Assembly (NCBI RefSeq): GCF_000190755.2
Contig: NZ_JH109152.1
Coordinates: forward strand, 2,359,937-2,423,936
Direction of reading: 5' to 3'
DNA from: Methylobacter tundripaludum SV96
Lineage (GTDB): Bacteria > Pseudomonadota > Gammaproteobacteria > Methylococcales > Methylomonadaceae
DNA length: 64,000 bases
Shown here: piece after piece, positions 27,382 to 37,116 of the stretch
Layout of the letters: each line of letters begins with the position of its first letter
How positions within the stretch are numbered: the stretch's first letter is position 1
Translations under genes and position numbers: made by a program
Notes under the pieces: generated by a model
Seen by the model: only the letters and a program-made list of their open reading frames with translations
What the model was told of the DNA's origin: nothing
The model's database searches: none

Positions 27382-27400
27382 ATACACGGAAGCCAAGTAG
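27374..27400 (+). pseudogene. Possible hsdR start remnant (eight codons)
   Basis: An ATG inside the last codons of darG reads MFEYTEAK and then TAG. HsdR subunits commonly open with M-x-EYTEAxxVExPAI. If so, hsdR was the next gene of the ancestral operon and all but its first codons is gone, replaced by the repeat-bearing stretch 27401-27666. The match is short and tentative. Confidence 0.35.
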
Positions 27401-27428
27401 GCTACGTTGTGCGTTACGAGACAGTCCG

Positions 27429-27561
27429 GTAGGGGCGCATCGCGCCCCATTTACAAATACCAAAATAATCGGAGGTAAAGCATTCCGACGGACAATCCAT
27501 TTCGAGAACAAAAATATCCAGTACGGTTGGATTCCGAAATGGGGCGCGATGCGCCCCCTAC
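27429..27561. repeat. MITE-like element with 24-bp inverted ends
   Basis: The left end GTAGGGGCGCATCGCGCCCC plus ATTT (27429-27452) is mirrored by AAAT plus GGGGCGCGATGCGCCCCCTAC (27537-27561), differing by one extra G. The 84 bases between carry no gene. It sits directly after the truncated hsdR start, so its insertion may mark the deletion edge. Confidence 0.75.
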
Positions 27562-27666
27562 TTAATGGAAGTCGCCTGAATAGAGCTTTGCGGAATCCGA
27601 AGTTTCGTAGCCCCAATCATCCCGGATTTCGCTACGCTTCATCCAGACTACTCGTTTAAATCAATT

Positions 27667-29520
27667 TTATTTTCGTTCGACTTGCGAAACGTCCCTAATC
27701 GCCCCTTTAGCAGCCGACGTGGTCATCGCGGCATAAGCCCTGAGCGCGGCGGACACTGTCCTTTTACGGTCGACCGGCTTCCAGGCCTGCACGCCTTTAG
27801 CTTCCATCCCGGCACGGCGTTGTTCCAGTTCTTCCACTGTGACCGCCAAGTGGATACGGCGGTTGGGAATATCAATCTCGATGGTGTCGCCTTCTTCGAC
27901 CAATCCAATCGCGCCGCCTTCGGCTGCTTCAGGTGAGGCGTGGCCGATAGAAAGCCCCGATGTGCCGCCGGAGAAGCGTCCATCGGTCAGCAGGGCGCAG
28001 GCTTTGCCCAGACCCTTGGACTTCAGGTAGCTGGTCGGGTAAAGCATTTCCTGCATGCCCGGCCCGCCCTTGGGGCCTTCGTAACGGATAACCACGACGT
28101 CACCGGCGACGATTTCGTCATTCAAAATAGCTGCCACGGAAGCATCCTGGCTTTCGAAAATGCGGGCACGGCCTGTGAACTTGAGTGAGTTGTCGTCCAC
28201 ACCGGCGGTCTTAACGATGCAGCCGTCCAGCGCAATGTTGCCGTGCAATACGGCCAAGCCGCCGTCCTGCGAATAGGCATGCGCCTTGTCGCGGATGCAG
28301 CCCTCGGCGCGGTCGTCGTCCAAGGTCGGGTAGCGCACTGATTGCGAGAAGGCAATGGTGGTTGGAATACCGCCGGGCGCGGCACGGAAGAAGTCTTTGA
28401 CCGTCTCGTCCTGGCTGCGTTGGATGTCCCACTGGTCTAGCGCCGCAGCCATGCTCGGCGCATGAACCGTCGGCACATCGCGGTTGATTACGCCGGCGCG
28501 GTCCAGTTCGCCCAGAATACCCATCACGCCACCGGCGCGATGTACATCTTCCATGTGGTATTTCTGGCTGGCCGGAGCCACCTTGGACAGGCAAGGCACG
28601 CGGCGCGAAATGGCGTCGATGTCGGCCATGGTGAAATCCACGCCGGCCTCATGGGCGGCGGCCAACAGGTGCAGTACGGTGTTGGTGGAACCGCCCATCG
28701 CAACATCCAGGCTCATCGCGTTTTGGAATGCGTCGAAAGTGGCGATGGAACGCGGCAGCACAGAGGCGTCGTCCTGTTCGTAATAGCGTTTGCTCAGCTC
28801 GACGATGGTGCGTCCGGCACGTAGAAACAGCTGTTTTCTATCGGTATGGGTAGCGACGATGGAGCCGTTGCCCGGCAACGATAGGCCCAGCGCTTCGGTC
28901 AGACAGTTCATCGAGTTGGCGGTGAACATGCCGGAACAGGAACCGCAAGTCGGACAGGCGGAGCGTTCCACGGCGGCGACCTGTTCGTCGCTGATCCTGT
29001 CGTCGGCAGCTTCCACCATCGCGTCGACCAGATCCAGGGCGCGGGTTTGCCCGTTCCAGACCACTTTTCCGGCTTCCATCGGGCCGCCGGACACGAAGAT
29101 AGCCGGAATATTCAGGCGCAGTGCGGCCATCAGCATACCGGGGGTGATTTTGTCGCAGTTGGAGATGCACACCAGCGCGTCGGCACAGTGGGCATTGACC
29201 ATGTATTCCACGCTATCGGCGATCAGGTCGCGGCTGGGCAGCGAATACAACATTCCGTCGTGGCCCATGGCGATGCCGTCGTCCACGGCGATGGTGTTGA
29301 ATTCCTTGGCTACGCCGCCCGCTTTTTCGATTTCGCGGGCCACCAGTTGCCCCATGTCCTTGAGGTGCACATGGCCGGGTACAAACTGGGTAAACGAGTT
29401 GGCAATGGCGATGATGGGCTTGGTGAAATCCTCCTCCTTCATCCCTGTGGCTCGCCACAGCGCCCTTGCGCCTGCCATATTGCGGCCGTGGGTGGTAGTG
29501 CGGGAACGGTATTGTGGCAT
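27667..29520 (-). CDS. ilvD: Dihydroxy-acid dehydratase
   Basis: Cytoplasmic IlvD, 617 residues (E. coli 616). It dehydrates 2,3-dihydroxy-3-methylbutanoate and -pentanoate in valine and isoleucine synthesis. The start chosen is the ATG at 29520, preceded by GAGG; an upstream extension to 29571 adds 17 residues outside the family. Motifs: opening [21 protein letters not shown], iron-sulfur ligands in [12 protein letters not shown] and [19 protein letters not shown], then [11 protein letters not shown]-like [15 protein letters not shown] near the end. Stands alone on the minus strand, a housekeeping gene between the RM/DarTG island and the RND operon. Confidence 0.97.
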   Translation of the reverse strand: MPQYRSRTTTHGRNMAGARALWRATGMKEEDFTKPIIAIANSFTQFVPGHVHLKDMGQLVAREIEKAGGVAKEFNTIAVDDGIAMGHDGMLYSLPSRDLIADSVEYMVNAHCADALVCISNCDKITPGMLMAALRLNIPAIFVSGGPMEAGKVVWNGQTRALDLVDAMVEAADDRISDEQVAAVERSACPTCGSCSGMFTANSMNCLTEALGLSLPGNGSIVATHTDRKQLFLRAGRTIVELSKRYYEQDDASVLPRSIATFDAFQNAMSLDVAMGGSTNTVLHLLAAAHEAGVDFTMADIDAISRRVPCLSKVAPASQKYHMEDVHRAGGVMGILGELDRAGVINRDVPTVHAPSMAAALDQWDIQRSQDETVKDFFRAAPGGIPTTIAFSQSVRYPTLDDDRAEGCIRDKAHAYSQDGGLAVLHGNIALDGCIVKTAGVDDNSLKFTGRARIFESQDASVAAILNDEIVAGDVVVIRYEGPKGGPGMQEMLYPTSYLKSKGLGKACALLTDGRFSGGTSGLSIGHASPEAAEGGAIGLVEEGDTIEIDIPNRRIHLAVTVEELEQRRAGMEAKGVQAWKPVDRKRTVSAALRAYAAMTTSAAKGAIRDVSQVERK

Positions 29521-29686
29521 GGCGGACCTCGGTAGAATCTTAAAGGAATTGAAGGGGGTAAAGCCTTGCAATTCTACTTCAATCGCGCACGTAGCGCCAC
29601 ATGGGCCGTGCGATTGAGGGGTTCGACATACCGGCCGGCAATAGCTCCTGCATTGCTCTATCTCCTACATCCTTGTAGTCGTCGGC

Positions 29687-29849
29687 AACTGCTCCGATAG
29701 AGGCAGCGCTTCAACAAAAGCTGCTGGAATTTCAGCATGACTGGGCCGTGTTACAAAACAGACCAATCGCTTCTTACTACCAAAGGCAACATTATCGTAC
29801 CTTCAGGTGCCGTTTTCCCTGATTAAAGCCGACGGGTATGCCTCTTGCT
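29687..29849. repeat. Duplicated module A, left copy
   Basis: About 163 bases nearly identical to 35139-35301 (for example GCAGCGCTTCAACAAAAGCT and GACTGGGCCGTGTTACAAAA in both). In one frame it reads LQQKLLEFQHDWAVLQN, suggesting former coding sequence. The two copies flank the RND-MFP operon in the same orientation. The rest of 29521-30203 holds no supported gene. Confidence 0.75.
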
Positions 29850-29860
29850 CCGTTCGAAAC

Positions 29861-29965
29861 GTTGCAAGTTAGACCTTCCAGGTTTTTAAAACCTGGAAGG
29901 TCTGCCTGTCGGCATGTTTCTCACCTAATGTTAGGTGAGGGACTGTAGGAAGGACGACATCCCGC
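29861..29965. repeat. Duplicated module B, left copy
   Basis: About 105 bases matching 34936-35039. Contains a strong 33-base hairpin, AGACCTTCCAGGTTTT with its complement (29871-29903), then a second stem CTCACCTA/TAGGTGAG whose counterpart in the other copy differs but still pairs partly. Selection or mobility for structure is possible. Confidence 0.75.
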
Positions 29966-30203
29966 AGATACGTATGTATATCAATGAACGTAGTGCGTGG
30001 GAACGAGACAAGAGGCCGGTACTTGCCTGGATACCTAGGGTGTATAGCTAAGCTGGAGAAGGAATAGCCAAGCGATGCCGCCTTGCTGGTATGTGAATTG
30101 CATACATTCAGATATTTGTTGTCTTTGCAGGGGAAACGATAGTTTAAAAACGGCTAGACCTTTCAGAGCCGGCTCGTTACTTAATCGAATCTCCCGAGAA
30201 ACC

Positions 30204-33200
30204 ATGTGGATTGTTAATATTGCACTACGCCGCCCTTATACCTTTATTGTGGCGGCGCTACTCATTCTTTTGTCCACTCCTTATGTGTTGCGCAACATGC
30301 CGACCGATATATTTCCGGATATCGACATTCCGGTGGTGGCGATGTTGTGGGATTACAAGGGCATGAATTCCAAGGAAATCGCGGACCGTCTTACCGGTTC
30401 GGTCGAGCGTTCGATGTCGTTGATTGACGGTATCGAACATAGCGAATCGGTGTCGTATGCAGGATCGGCAGTTATCAAGGTGTTTTTCCATCCCGGCACC
30501 GACATTCGCACTGCAATTGCTCAGGTGATGTCCAGCAGCAACTCGGTTTATCGCTCGTTACCGGCCAGCACCGCCCCGCCCCAGGTTATACAGTATTCGG
30601 CTTCCGATTTGCCGTTGGTGCAGTTGGGCATCTCCAGCAGCATCGTGCCGGAGACGGAAGTCAACGACCTGACCAATAACATCGTCCGGAACTTCCTTCA
30701 GTCCAAACCGGGGGTTGCCTCGACCAATCCGTTCGGCTCCAAGAGTCGTCAGGTGACGGTCGATATTGATCCGGCGGCATTGCTCGCCCGCGGACTGACT
30801 CCGTCCGACCTAGTCGATGCGATGGCCGTGCAGAACCTGATTTTGCCGACCGGAACGATCAAGGTCGGTTCGACCGAATACGACGTTACCCTGAACGGCG
30901 CAATTGCCGCGATTCCCCGCATCGGCGACATTCCGGTGCGCACGGTCAACGGCACGACCACGCTGATCCGCGACGTCGCCAATGTGCGCGACGGCTCGGC
31001 GCCGCAGACCACCATCGCACGCCAGAACGGCGAACGCGGCATTCTTACTTCCATTTTTAAAAGGGGCAAGGTATCGACGCTGGATGTCGTCGATCATGTG
31101 AGACAGTCTATCCCTAAAATGCTTGCGCAAATGCCCGAAGGCATCAACATGAAACTGATGTTCGACCAGTCGCTGTTCGTCAAGGCGGCAATCGGCAACG
31201 TGATCCACGAGGGCTTGATCGCCGCCGGTTTAACCGCCGCGATGATACTGCTGTTCCTCGGCAACTGGCGGAGCACCTGCATCATCGCGGTGTCGATCCC
31301 GCTATCGATCATGTGCTCGCTGATTGTGCTGTACCTGATCGGCGAAACCATCAACCTGATGACCATGGGCGGTTTGGCGCTGGCCGTGGGCGTATTGGTC
31401 GACGATGCGACCGTCGAAATCGAAAACATCGAGCGGCAAATGTTGATGGGCAAAAATCCGCGCCAGGCTATTCTCGATGGTGCCGCGGAAATCGCGATGC
31501 CGGCTTTCGTGTCGACCTTGTGTATCTGCATCGTGTTCGTGCCGATGTTCTTCCTTACCGGCGTTGCGCATAGCCTGTTCGTGCCGATGGCCGAGGCGGT
31601 GGTGTTCGCGATGCTGGCGTCCTACCTGCTGTCGCGTACGCTGGTGCCGACGCTGGTGATGTATATGATGGCCGGGCATCATGGCCGCAAGCACCAGCCG
31701 CCGGCCAACGCCATTGCCCGCATTTTCAAGCAAACCCACCACGCCTTTGAGCATGGCTTCGAGGTTTTCCGGGAGCAGTATGTGGTTCTGTTGAGCCATT
31801 TGCTTAATCATCGCTTGCGTTACGGTTCCGCTTTTTTGGGATTCTGCCTGTTGTCGCTGACGCTGGTGCCGCTGCTCGGTCAGGATTTGTTTTCGGCGGT
31901 CGATGCAGGTCAAATCAGGCTGCATGTTCGCGCGCCGTCGGGGACGCGGATAGAAGAGATGCCCAGCCGGATAGACGCGGTGGAAAAAGCGATCCGCGAG
32001 CGCATTCCGGCGCACGAACTGGGCGATGTGCTGGATATTATCGGCGGGCCCTACAGTACGCGTAATACGCTGTTCGGCAACTCGGGCACGGTCGAAACCG
32101 CCGATACCGAAATCATGATTTCCCTGCGTCCCGGCGATCACGCGCCGAGCGTCGACTATATCAAGGATTTGCGCGCCGAATTGCCGCGCCGTTTCCCCGG
32201 ACTCGAATTCTTTTTCCAACCCGCCGACCAAGTCAGTCAAACACTGAACTTCGGCATTCCGGCGCCTATCGACATCCAGTTTGTCGGCGGCAAGCCCGAA
32301 GAGATCATGCCGTTGGTCGTGGAACTGAATAACCGGCTGCGGCAAATTTCCGGCATCGTCGACGCACACATCTACCAACGCACCAACCGGCCGTCGCTGG
32401 ATCTGGAGATGAACCGTTCGCAGCTTCAGCAACTGGGACTTTCGGCGCGCGACGTCGCGCAAAACCTGCTGCTCACGCTGAGCGGCAGCATGCAAACCGC
32501 GCCGACCTATTGGTTGAATCCCGCCAACGGCAACACGGTCAACATCGGCGTGATGGGCAATCCGCTCGATCTCGACAGCATCGAAGCGCTGATGCGGACG
32601 CCGGTGGGCGGCGACAATGACCGTCAGCCGCAATTGCTGGGCAATCTGGTGACGATGAAGCGTTCGGTGCAACCTGCGGCAGTGACTCACTTCAACTCGA
32701 ATAACGTTTTTAATATTTACGCGAATGTCGAGGGCCGGGACTTGGGTTCGGTCAGTGTCGATATCGATCGACTGATCGAGGACAGCCGGGCCAAATTGCC
32801 GCGCGGCGTTGAACTGGCGGTGCGCGGGCAGATCCAGACGCTCAACAGTTCGTTTATCGGGCTGGCGACCGGATTGGCCGTGGCTATTGTCTTGTTGTAC
32901 TTGTTGCTGGTGGTCAATTTTCAATCCTGGCTCGATCCGATGATTATCGTCAGCGCGTTACCGGCGGCGCTGGCCGGGATCGCCTGGACCTTGTTTCTGA
33001 CCGGAACCACGCTGAGCATTCCCGCTTTGACCGGCAGCATCATGTCGATGGGCGTGGTCACCGCCAACAGCATTCTGGTGGTTTCTTTCGCCCGCACCCG
33101 GCTGGCCGACGGCGTGCCGCCGGTGACAGCAGCGCTGGAAGCCGGAGCCACACGCTTGCGGCCCGTCATGATGACCGCTTTTGCGATGATCGTCGGCATG

Positions 33201-33383
33201 CTGCCGATGGCTGTCGGCTGGGGCGAGGGCGCCGAACAGAACGCGCCGCTGGGCCGCGCGGTCATCGGCGGGTTGGCGTTCGCCACGGTGTCCACATTGC
33301 TGTTTGTGCCGATTGTTTTCGCCGGCGCGCATCGCTGGCTTGAACATCGCCATTCGACTCGACCTATCCTTATCACTGAATGA
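30204..33383 (+). CDS. RND efflux transporter permease
   Basis: Inner-membrane RND pump of 1059 residues. Opens with WIVNIALRRPYTFIVAALLI, then DIFPDIDIPVV, a form typical of hydrophobe/amphiphile exporters outside the AcrB core group. The proton-relay region of TM4 is seen in GLALAVGVLVDDATVEIENIE with its paired Asp. The second half repeats the layout (from FLGFCLLSLTLVPLLG). I start at ATG 30204; the frame is open further upstream, but that part has no family features. The adaptor gene follows after 7 bases. The pump-then-adaptor order is the reverse of mdtABC, and no outer membrane factor is encoded beside it. Confidence 0.92.
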   Translation: MWIVNIALRRPYTFIVAALLILLSTPYVLRNMPTDIFPDIDIPVVAMLWDYKGMNSKEIADRLTGSVERSMSLIDGIEHSESVSYAGSAVIKVFFHPGTDIRTAIAQVMSSSNSVYRSLPASTAPPQVIQYSASDLPLVQLGISSSIVPETEVNDLTNNIVRNFLQSKPGVASTNPFGSKSRQVTVDIDPAALLARGLTPSDLVDAMAVQNLILPTGTIKVGSTEYDVTLNGAIAAIPRIGDIPVRTVNGTTTLIRDVANVRDGSAPQTTIARQNGERGILTSIFKRGKVSTLDVVDHVRQSIPKMLAQMPEGINMKLMFDQSLFVKAAIGNVIHEGLIAAGLTAAMILLFLGNWRSTCIIAVSIPLSIMCSLIVLYLIGETINLMTMGGLALAVGVLVDDATVEIENIERQMLMGKNPRQAILDGAAEIAMPAFVSTLCICIVFVPMFFLTGVAHSLFVPMAEAVVFAMLASYLLSRTLVPTLVMYMMAGHHGRKHQPPANAIARIFKQTHHAFEHGFEVFREQYVVLLSHLLNHRLRYGSAFLGFCLLSLTLVPLLGQDLFSAVDAGQIRLHVRAPSGTRIEEMPSRIDAVEKAIRERIPAHELGDVLDIIGGPYSTRNTLFGNSGTVETADTEIMISLRPGDHAPSVDYIKDLRAELPRRFPGLEFFFQPADQVSQTLNFGIPAPIDIQFVGGKPEEIMPLVVELNNRLRQISGIVDAHIYQRTNRPSLDLEMNRSQLQQLGLSARDVAQNLLLTLSGSMQTAPTYWLNPANGNTVNIGVMGNPLDLDSIEALMRTPVGGDNDRQPQLLGNLVTMKRSVQPAAVTHFNSNNVFNIYANVEGRDLGSVSVDIDRLIEDSRAKLPRGVELAVRGQIQTLNSSFIGLATGLAVAIVLLYLLLVVNFQSWLDPMIIVSALPAALAGIAWTLFLTGTTLSIPALTGSIMSMGVVTANSILVVSFARTRLADGVPPVTAALEAGATRLRPVMMTAFAMIVGMLPMAVGWGEGAEQNAPLGRAVIGGLAFATVSTLLFVPIVFAGAHRWLEHRHSTRPILITE

Positions 33384-33390
33384 AACCGTC

Positions 33391-34605
33391 ATGAGTAATT
33401 ATCAAAATCCTGTCTTTGCTTTACCCTCTCATCCGCAACGGACGCTGATTATTGTCAGGCGATTCGGCTTCGGGCTGTTGTTGTTTTTACTGCTGGCCGG
33501 AGGCTGGCGACTGGTGATTAACCGAAGCGAGGCCGAGAGCTTGCGGCAGCGCACCGAGGCCAGCCTGTCGCGCAGCGTCATCGCAGTGCGCTCCAAGCCG
33601 GGCGAGGTATCGCGCAAGATTGTGTTGCCTGCCAGTTTGCGCGGAAACACCGAAACGCAGCTCTATGCCCGCAGCAACGGATACCTGAGCGCCTGGCACA
33701 AGACCATCGGCGACCAGGTCAAGAAAGGCGAGCTGCTGGCCGTGATCGACGTTCCCGAATTGGAGCAGGAGCTGGCCCAGGCACATGCCGCGGCGGCACA
33801 GATCAAAGTCAGGCTGGAATTGGCGCGTTCGACATTGAAGCGATGGACGCTGCTGAAAGACACCGACAGCGTGGTTCAACAGGAGTTCGACGAAAAACGT
33901 AGCGCCGTCCTACAGGCGGAAGCCGACCTGGCGGCGGCCCAAGTCAACGTTAAACGGCTTGAAAAAGTTGAGGATTATCGCCGCATTGTCGCGCCGTTTT
34001 CGGGGGTTATTACGCGCCGGAGCGTCGATGTGGGCAGCCTGATCAACGCGGGCAGCCAGGAATTGTTCGCGCTGACGCAAATCGATCCGCTCCGCCTGAC
34101 CGTCTGGGTTCCTCAAGCTTACGCGGACGATGTCAAGATAGGGCAGGACGTGGCGGTGCGCCCTGCCGATGCGCAAGGTAAGTCCGTCTCCGCGCGTGTC
34201 GAGCATGTTGCAGGCGCCCTGGACCCTGTTAATCGTTCACGGCAGGTGGATATTTCGCTACCCAATAAAGACGGGAAATTATTGCCCGGCTCCTATGTGG
34301 AAATCTCGATCAACGTGGTTGGCAGCAAAACCAGTCCGTTGGTTGTGCCTGCCAATGTGCTGGTTATCGATCAGGCGGGTACGCATGTCGTTATTGTCGA
34401 TGCCGAAAAACGCATCGCGTTTCGTCCGGTAAAGCTGGGTCGCGATTTCGGGCGAGAAGTCGAAGTTTTGGAAGGTATGGGGCCCAGCGATGTGCTGGTC
34501 GCCAGTCCGTCGGATTTGCTGGTCGAAGGCGAGACGGTCAGCGTGGTGGAAGTACAGAAAAAACCGGATGACAAAGCTAAGGAAAAGAGCGTTGCCAAAT
34601 TATGA
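33391..34605 (+). CDS. RND periplasmic adaptor (membrane fusion protein)
   Basis: Membrane-fusion protein of 404 residues that links the preceding pump to an outer membrane channel. N-terminal membrane anchor at about residues 25-45 (FGFGLLLFLLLAGGWRLV). The split lipoyl domain shows YARSNGYLSAWHKTIGDQVKKGELLAVID and RRIVAPFSGVITRRSVDVGS; between them lies an alpha-helical hairpin rich in Glu, Ala and Lys. A beta-barrel and membrane-proximal part follows to the Lys-rich C-terminus. It starts 7 bases after the pump stop, same operon. The channel partner may be the factor at 47098-48576 or one elsewhere. Confidence 0.9.
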   Translation: MSNYQNPVFALPSHPQRTLIIVRRFGFGLLLFLLLAGGWRLVINRSEAESLRQRTEASLSRSVIAVRSKPGEVSRKIVLPASLRGNTETQLYARSNGYLSAWHKTIGDQVKKGELLAVIDVPELEQELAQAHAAAAQIKVRLELARSTLKRWTLLKDTDSVVQQEFDEKRSAVLQAEADLAAAQVNVKRLEKVEDYRRIVAPFSGVITRRSVDVGSLINAGSQELFALTQIDPLRLTVWVPQAYADDVKIGQDVAVRPADAQGKSVSARVEHVAGALDPVNRSRQVDISLPNKDGKLLPGSYVEISINVVGSKTSPLVVPANVLVIDQAGTHVVIVDAEKRIAFRPVKLGRDFGREVEVLEGMGPSDVLVASPSDLLVEGETVSVVEVQKKPDDKAKEKSVAKL

Positions 34606-34745
34606 TCGATGTTATGGATTGTCCACGAAAAGCACGAAAAAAACAGCCGGGACGACCTTTATCCGTATGCGTAGGGCGCGCCGTGCGCGCCTTTTATTGT
34701 TCCCACTCCGGAGCGTCACTGCCATTAAGTTAAGGATTTTAGTGA

Positions 34746-34862
34746 GCGCTAGTTCCCAAGCTCCAGCTTGGGAATTCAGTGTGGGAAGCTCCAGCTTCCC
34801 GTCTCACGAAGCTGGAGCTTCGTCAACTGGGTTACCAAGCTGGAGCTTGGGAACCAGCGTAA
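34746..34862. repeat. AGCTGGAGCT hairpin array, copy 2
   Basis: Same four-hairpin array as 6520-6636 with a handful of substitutions, in the same orientation. It lies in the 34606-35361 gap after the RND adaptor gene. Just before it, at 34621-34644, is a GTCCACGAAAAGCACGAAAA end of the repeat family also seen at 43331-43680. Confidence 0.8.
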
Positions 34863-34935
34863 AGAGTGTCGCTAAATTGTGATAATGCCGGACGAGGCAT
34901 GTTGCTTAGTTCGAAACGCCCCGCCTGTTCAGAAC

Positions 34936-35039
34936 GTTGCTATTTAGACCTTCCAGGTTTTTAAAACCTGGAAGGTCTGCCTATCGGCCTGTTCCTCGCC
35001 TAACGCCAGGTGAGGGACTGTCGGAATGACGATGTTCCG
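34936..35039. repeat. Duplicated module B, right copy
   Basis: Counterpart of 29861-29965 with the same 33-base AGACCTTCC hairpin (34946-34978). The order of modules is A-B on the left and B-A on the right of the RND operon, although each is in the same orientation. Confidence 0.75.
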
Positions 35040-35138
35040 CTTGCTCAAAAGAAATAATCCGTTTAAATCCGCCTAATCAGTGTCGCCTAGAGGCGCCTAC
35101 TTTTGGCATCCGTGTTCTGTTTTTCAACACAGCAGCAA

Positions 35139-35301
35139 AACTGCCCCGATAGAAGCAGCGCTTCAACAAAAGCTGCTGGAATTTCAGCATGACTGGGCCG
35201 TGTTACAAAACAGATCAATCGCCTCTTGCCGCCCAAGGCAACATTACCGTGCCTTCAGATGTCCTTTTCCCTGATCAAAGTCGACTGGTATGCCTCTTGC
35301 T
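35139..35301. repeat. Duplicated module A, right copy
   Basis: Counterpart of 29687-29849, about 90% identical. Its end abuts the leader of the MBL-fold lipoprotein gene, so part of that leader may derive from the repeat. Confidence 0.75.
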
Positions 35302-35361
35302 TTGTACTTGGCTGGCTCTTCATATTTATTTTTCCACCATATTCAAACCCAAGGGGGTTTC

Positions 35362-36825
35362 ATGCATAGATCGATATACACCGCTGTTGGCTTGGCAGTC
35401 GCATTGACTGGGGCGGGATGCAGTTTGCTGCAACCGCAGGGCTTGCAGGCGGCGTCTGAGGCCTCGGGTGCCGACAGCATTAAATCCATCGAATTTTCAG
35501 GCAGCGGGCGTTGGTACCAGTTCGGTCAAGCGCCGAATCCGGATTTATCCTGGCCGCCGTTCGACGTGAAAAACTTTACCGCCGACATCAATTACGACAC
35601 CGCCAGTGCGCGGGTGCAGATCACCCGCAGCCAGGTCGTGGAACCCGGCCGCTTGCGTCCTGCGCCGGTCGAGCAAAAGGTCGACCAATACGTCAGCGGC
35701 GGCACCGCCTGGAACGTGGCTGCTGCCGGTAATGCGGCTCCGGCGCCAAGCGCTCAACCGACAGCTGTTGAAGAGCGTCTGGCGGAAATCTGGGCAAGCC
35801 CGCAAGGCTTCCTGAAAGCGGCGCAAGCCAACCATGCCGTTTCGAAGGCTGTCGATAACGGCACCGAAGTATCGTTCAGCATTGCCGACAAGTATCGCTA
35901 TGTCGGCACCATCAACGCCAACAACCAGGTCGAGCGGGTGCAGACCTGGATCGACAATCCTGTACTCGGCGACACGCTGGTCGAAACTCTATACACCGAT
36001 TACAAAGACTTCGGCGGCATCCAGTTTCCCGCTCACATCGTCCGCAATCAGGGCGGCTATCCGGTGCTGGACATCAATGTCTCGGCAGTCAAGGCGAACC
36101 CGCCAGTTGACATTGCGGTACCCCAGCAAGTCGCCAAAGCACCGGCTGTGGTAGTGACCGCCAACAAGCTGGCCGAGGGCGTTTACTACCTGACCGGCGG
36201 CAGTCATCACAGCGTCGCCATCGATCAGCGCGACCATATTGTGCTGGTCGAAGCGCCGCAGAATGAAGAGCGCTCGCAGGCCGTCATCGCCAAACTCAAG
36301 GAGATCATTCCCAACAAGCCGATCAAATATCTGGTCAACACCCATGCCCACTTCGACCATTCGGGCGGTTTACGCACTTTTGTCGATGAAGGGGCTGCGA
36401 TCGTAACGCTGCAACCGAATCAAACTTATTACGAGAAAGTTTGGGCTGCGTCGCATACCATCAATCCCGATCGTTTGGCTAAGTCGCTTAAGCCTGCGCG
36501 CTTCGAGAGTTTTACCGGCAAACATGTACTTTCGGACGGTAAGCGCAATATCGAGATCCACTCAATTGCGGGCAGCGGACACAACGATGCGTTCGTATTG
36601 GTCTATCTGCCGAACGAGAAAATTCTGGTCGAAGCCGATGCTTATACGCCTCCCGCCGCTAATGCGCCGCCACCGGCCAAGCCTAATCCTTATTCAGTGA
36701 ATCTTTACCAGAACATCCAGAAACTGAAACTGGATGTCGGTCAGATTGCTGCCTTGCACGGTCCGCGCGTGGTCACGCTGGCCGATCTGCGTACCGCCAT
36801 TGGCCTGCCCAAAGCCGTCAAATAA
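35362..36825 (+). CDS. MBL-fold lipoprotein hydrolase
   Basis: Predicted lipoprotein of 487 residues. AAGGGGG precedes the ATG at 35362. Lipobox LTGAGC at about residues 14-19. Residues 30-260 form a domain with no motif I recognise (starts IKSIEFSGSGRWYQFGQ). The metallo-beta-lactamase domain follows: HAHFDHSGGL (HxHxDH) near residue 327, a GSGHNDAF histidine, and the Asp in VEADAYTPP. The final zinc-ligand His appears in LHGPRVV. Typical family activity is hydrolysis of esters, thioesters or amides; the substrate is unknown. Stands alone between repeats. Confidence 0.85.
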   Translation: MHRSIYTAVGLAVALTGAGCSLLQPQGLQAASEASGADSIKSIEFSGSGRWYQFGQAPNPDLSWPPFDVKNFTADINYDTASARVQITRSQVVEPGRLRPAPVEQKVDQYVSGGTAWNVAAAGNAAPAPSAQPTAVEERLAEIWASPQGFLKAAQANHAVSKAVDNGTEVSFSIADKYRYVGTINANNQVERVQTWIDNPVLGDTLVETLYTDYKDFGGIQFPAHIVRNQGGYPVLDINVSAVKANPPVDIAVPQQVAKAPAVVVTANKLAEGVYYLTGGSHHSVAIDQRDHIVLVEAPQNEERSQAVIAKLKEIIPNKPIKYLVNTHAHFDHSGGLRTFVDEGAAIVTLQPNQTYYEKVWAASHTINPDRLAKSLKPARFESFTGKHVLSDGKRNIEIHSIAGSGHNDAFVLVYLPNEKILVEADAYTPPAANAPPPAKPNPYSVNLYQNIQKLKLDVGQIAALHGPRVVTLADLRTAIGLPKAVK

Positions 36826-36904
36826 CCGGCCAGACTCGGATCAGGGCAACAGTGCAATGCTTTTGCCTTGATCTATTTGGCCTGTCTCCAGTCGTCAAAA
36901 ATAG

Positions 36905-36988
36905 AACGCAGATGACGCTGATGACTATGATTAACACGGATTTTTTATGAATATTCTGTGTCTATCATAAGCATCAGCGTCATCTGCG
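36905..36988. repeat. Small element with perfect 19-bp inverted ends
   Basis: AACGCAGATGACGCTGATG at 36905-36923 is perfectly mirrored by CATCAGCGTCATCTGCGTT at 36970-36988. The A+T-rich centre encodes nothing. First of two inverted-repeat elements in the 36826-37639 gap. Confidence 0.75.
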
Positions 36989-37116
36989 TTCCATTGTATT
37001 TTCATTCATATATTGAGCTTGTCAGATGACAGCGGTAACAGATGGGTGCAATTAAAAGTGCGGTTTGAACTCAAAGTAAATGGTCACTAACATAGATGTT
37101 ACGCAAATTGTACTAT

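Noticed and set aside
31302-32924. 540-codon antisense frame inside the RND gene (and a similar 514-codon one at 40943-42487)
   Set aside because: Histidine/glutamine/arginine-rich composition typical of antisense frames to RND genes; no domain.
35080-35274. Small ORF in module A (and its shadow on the left copy)
   Set aside because: The left copy does not preserve the frame through to the same end and there is no start context; treated as repeat.
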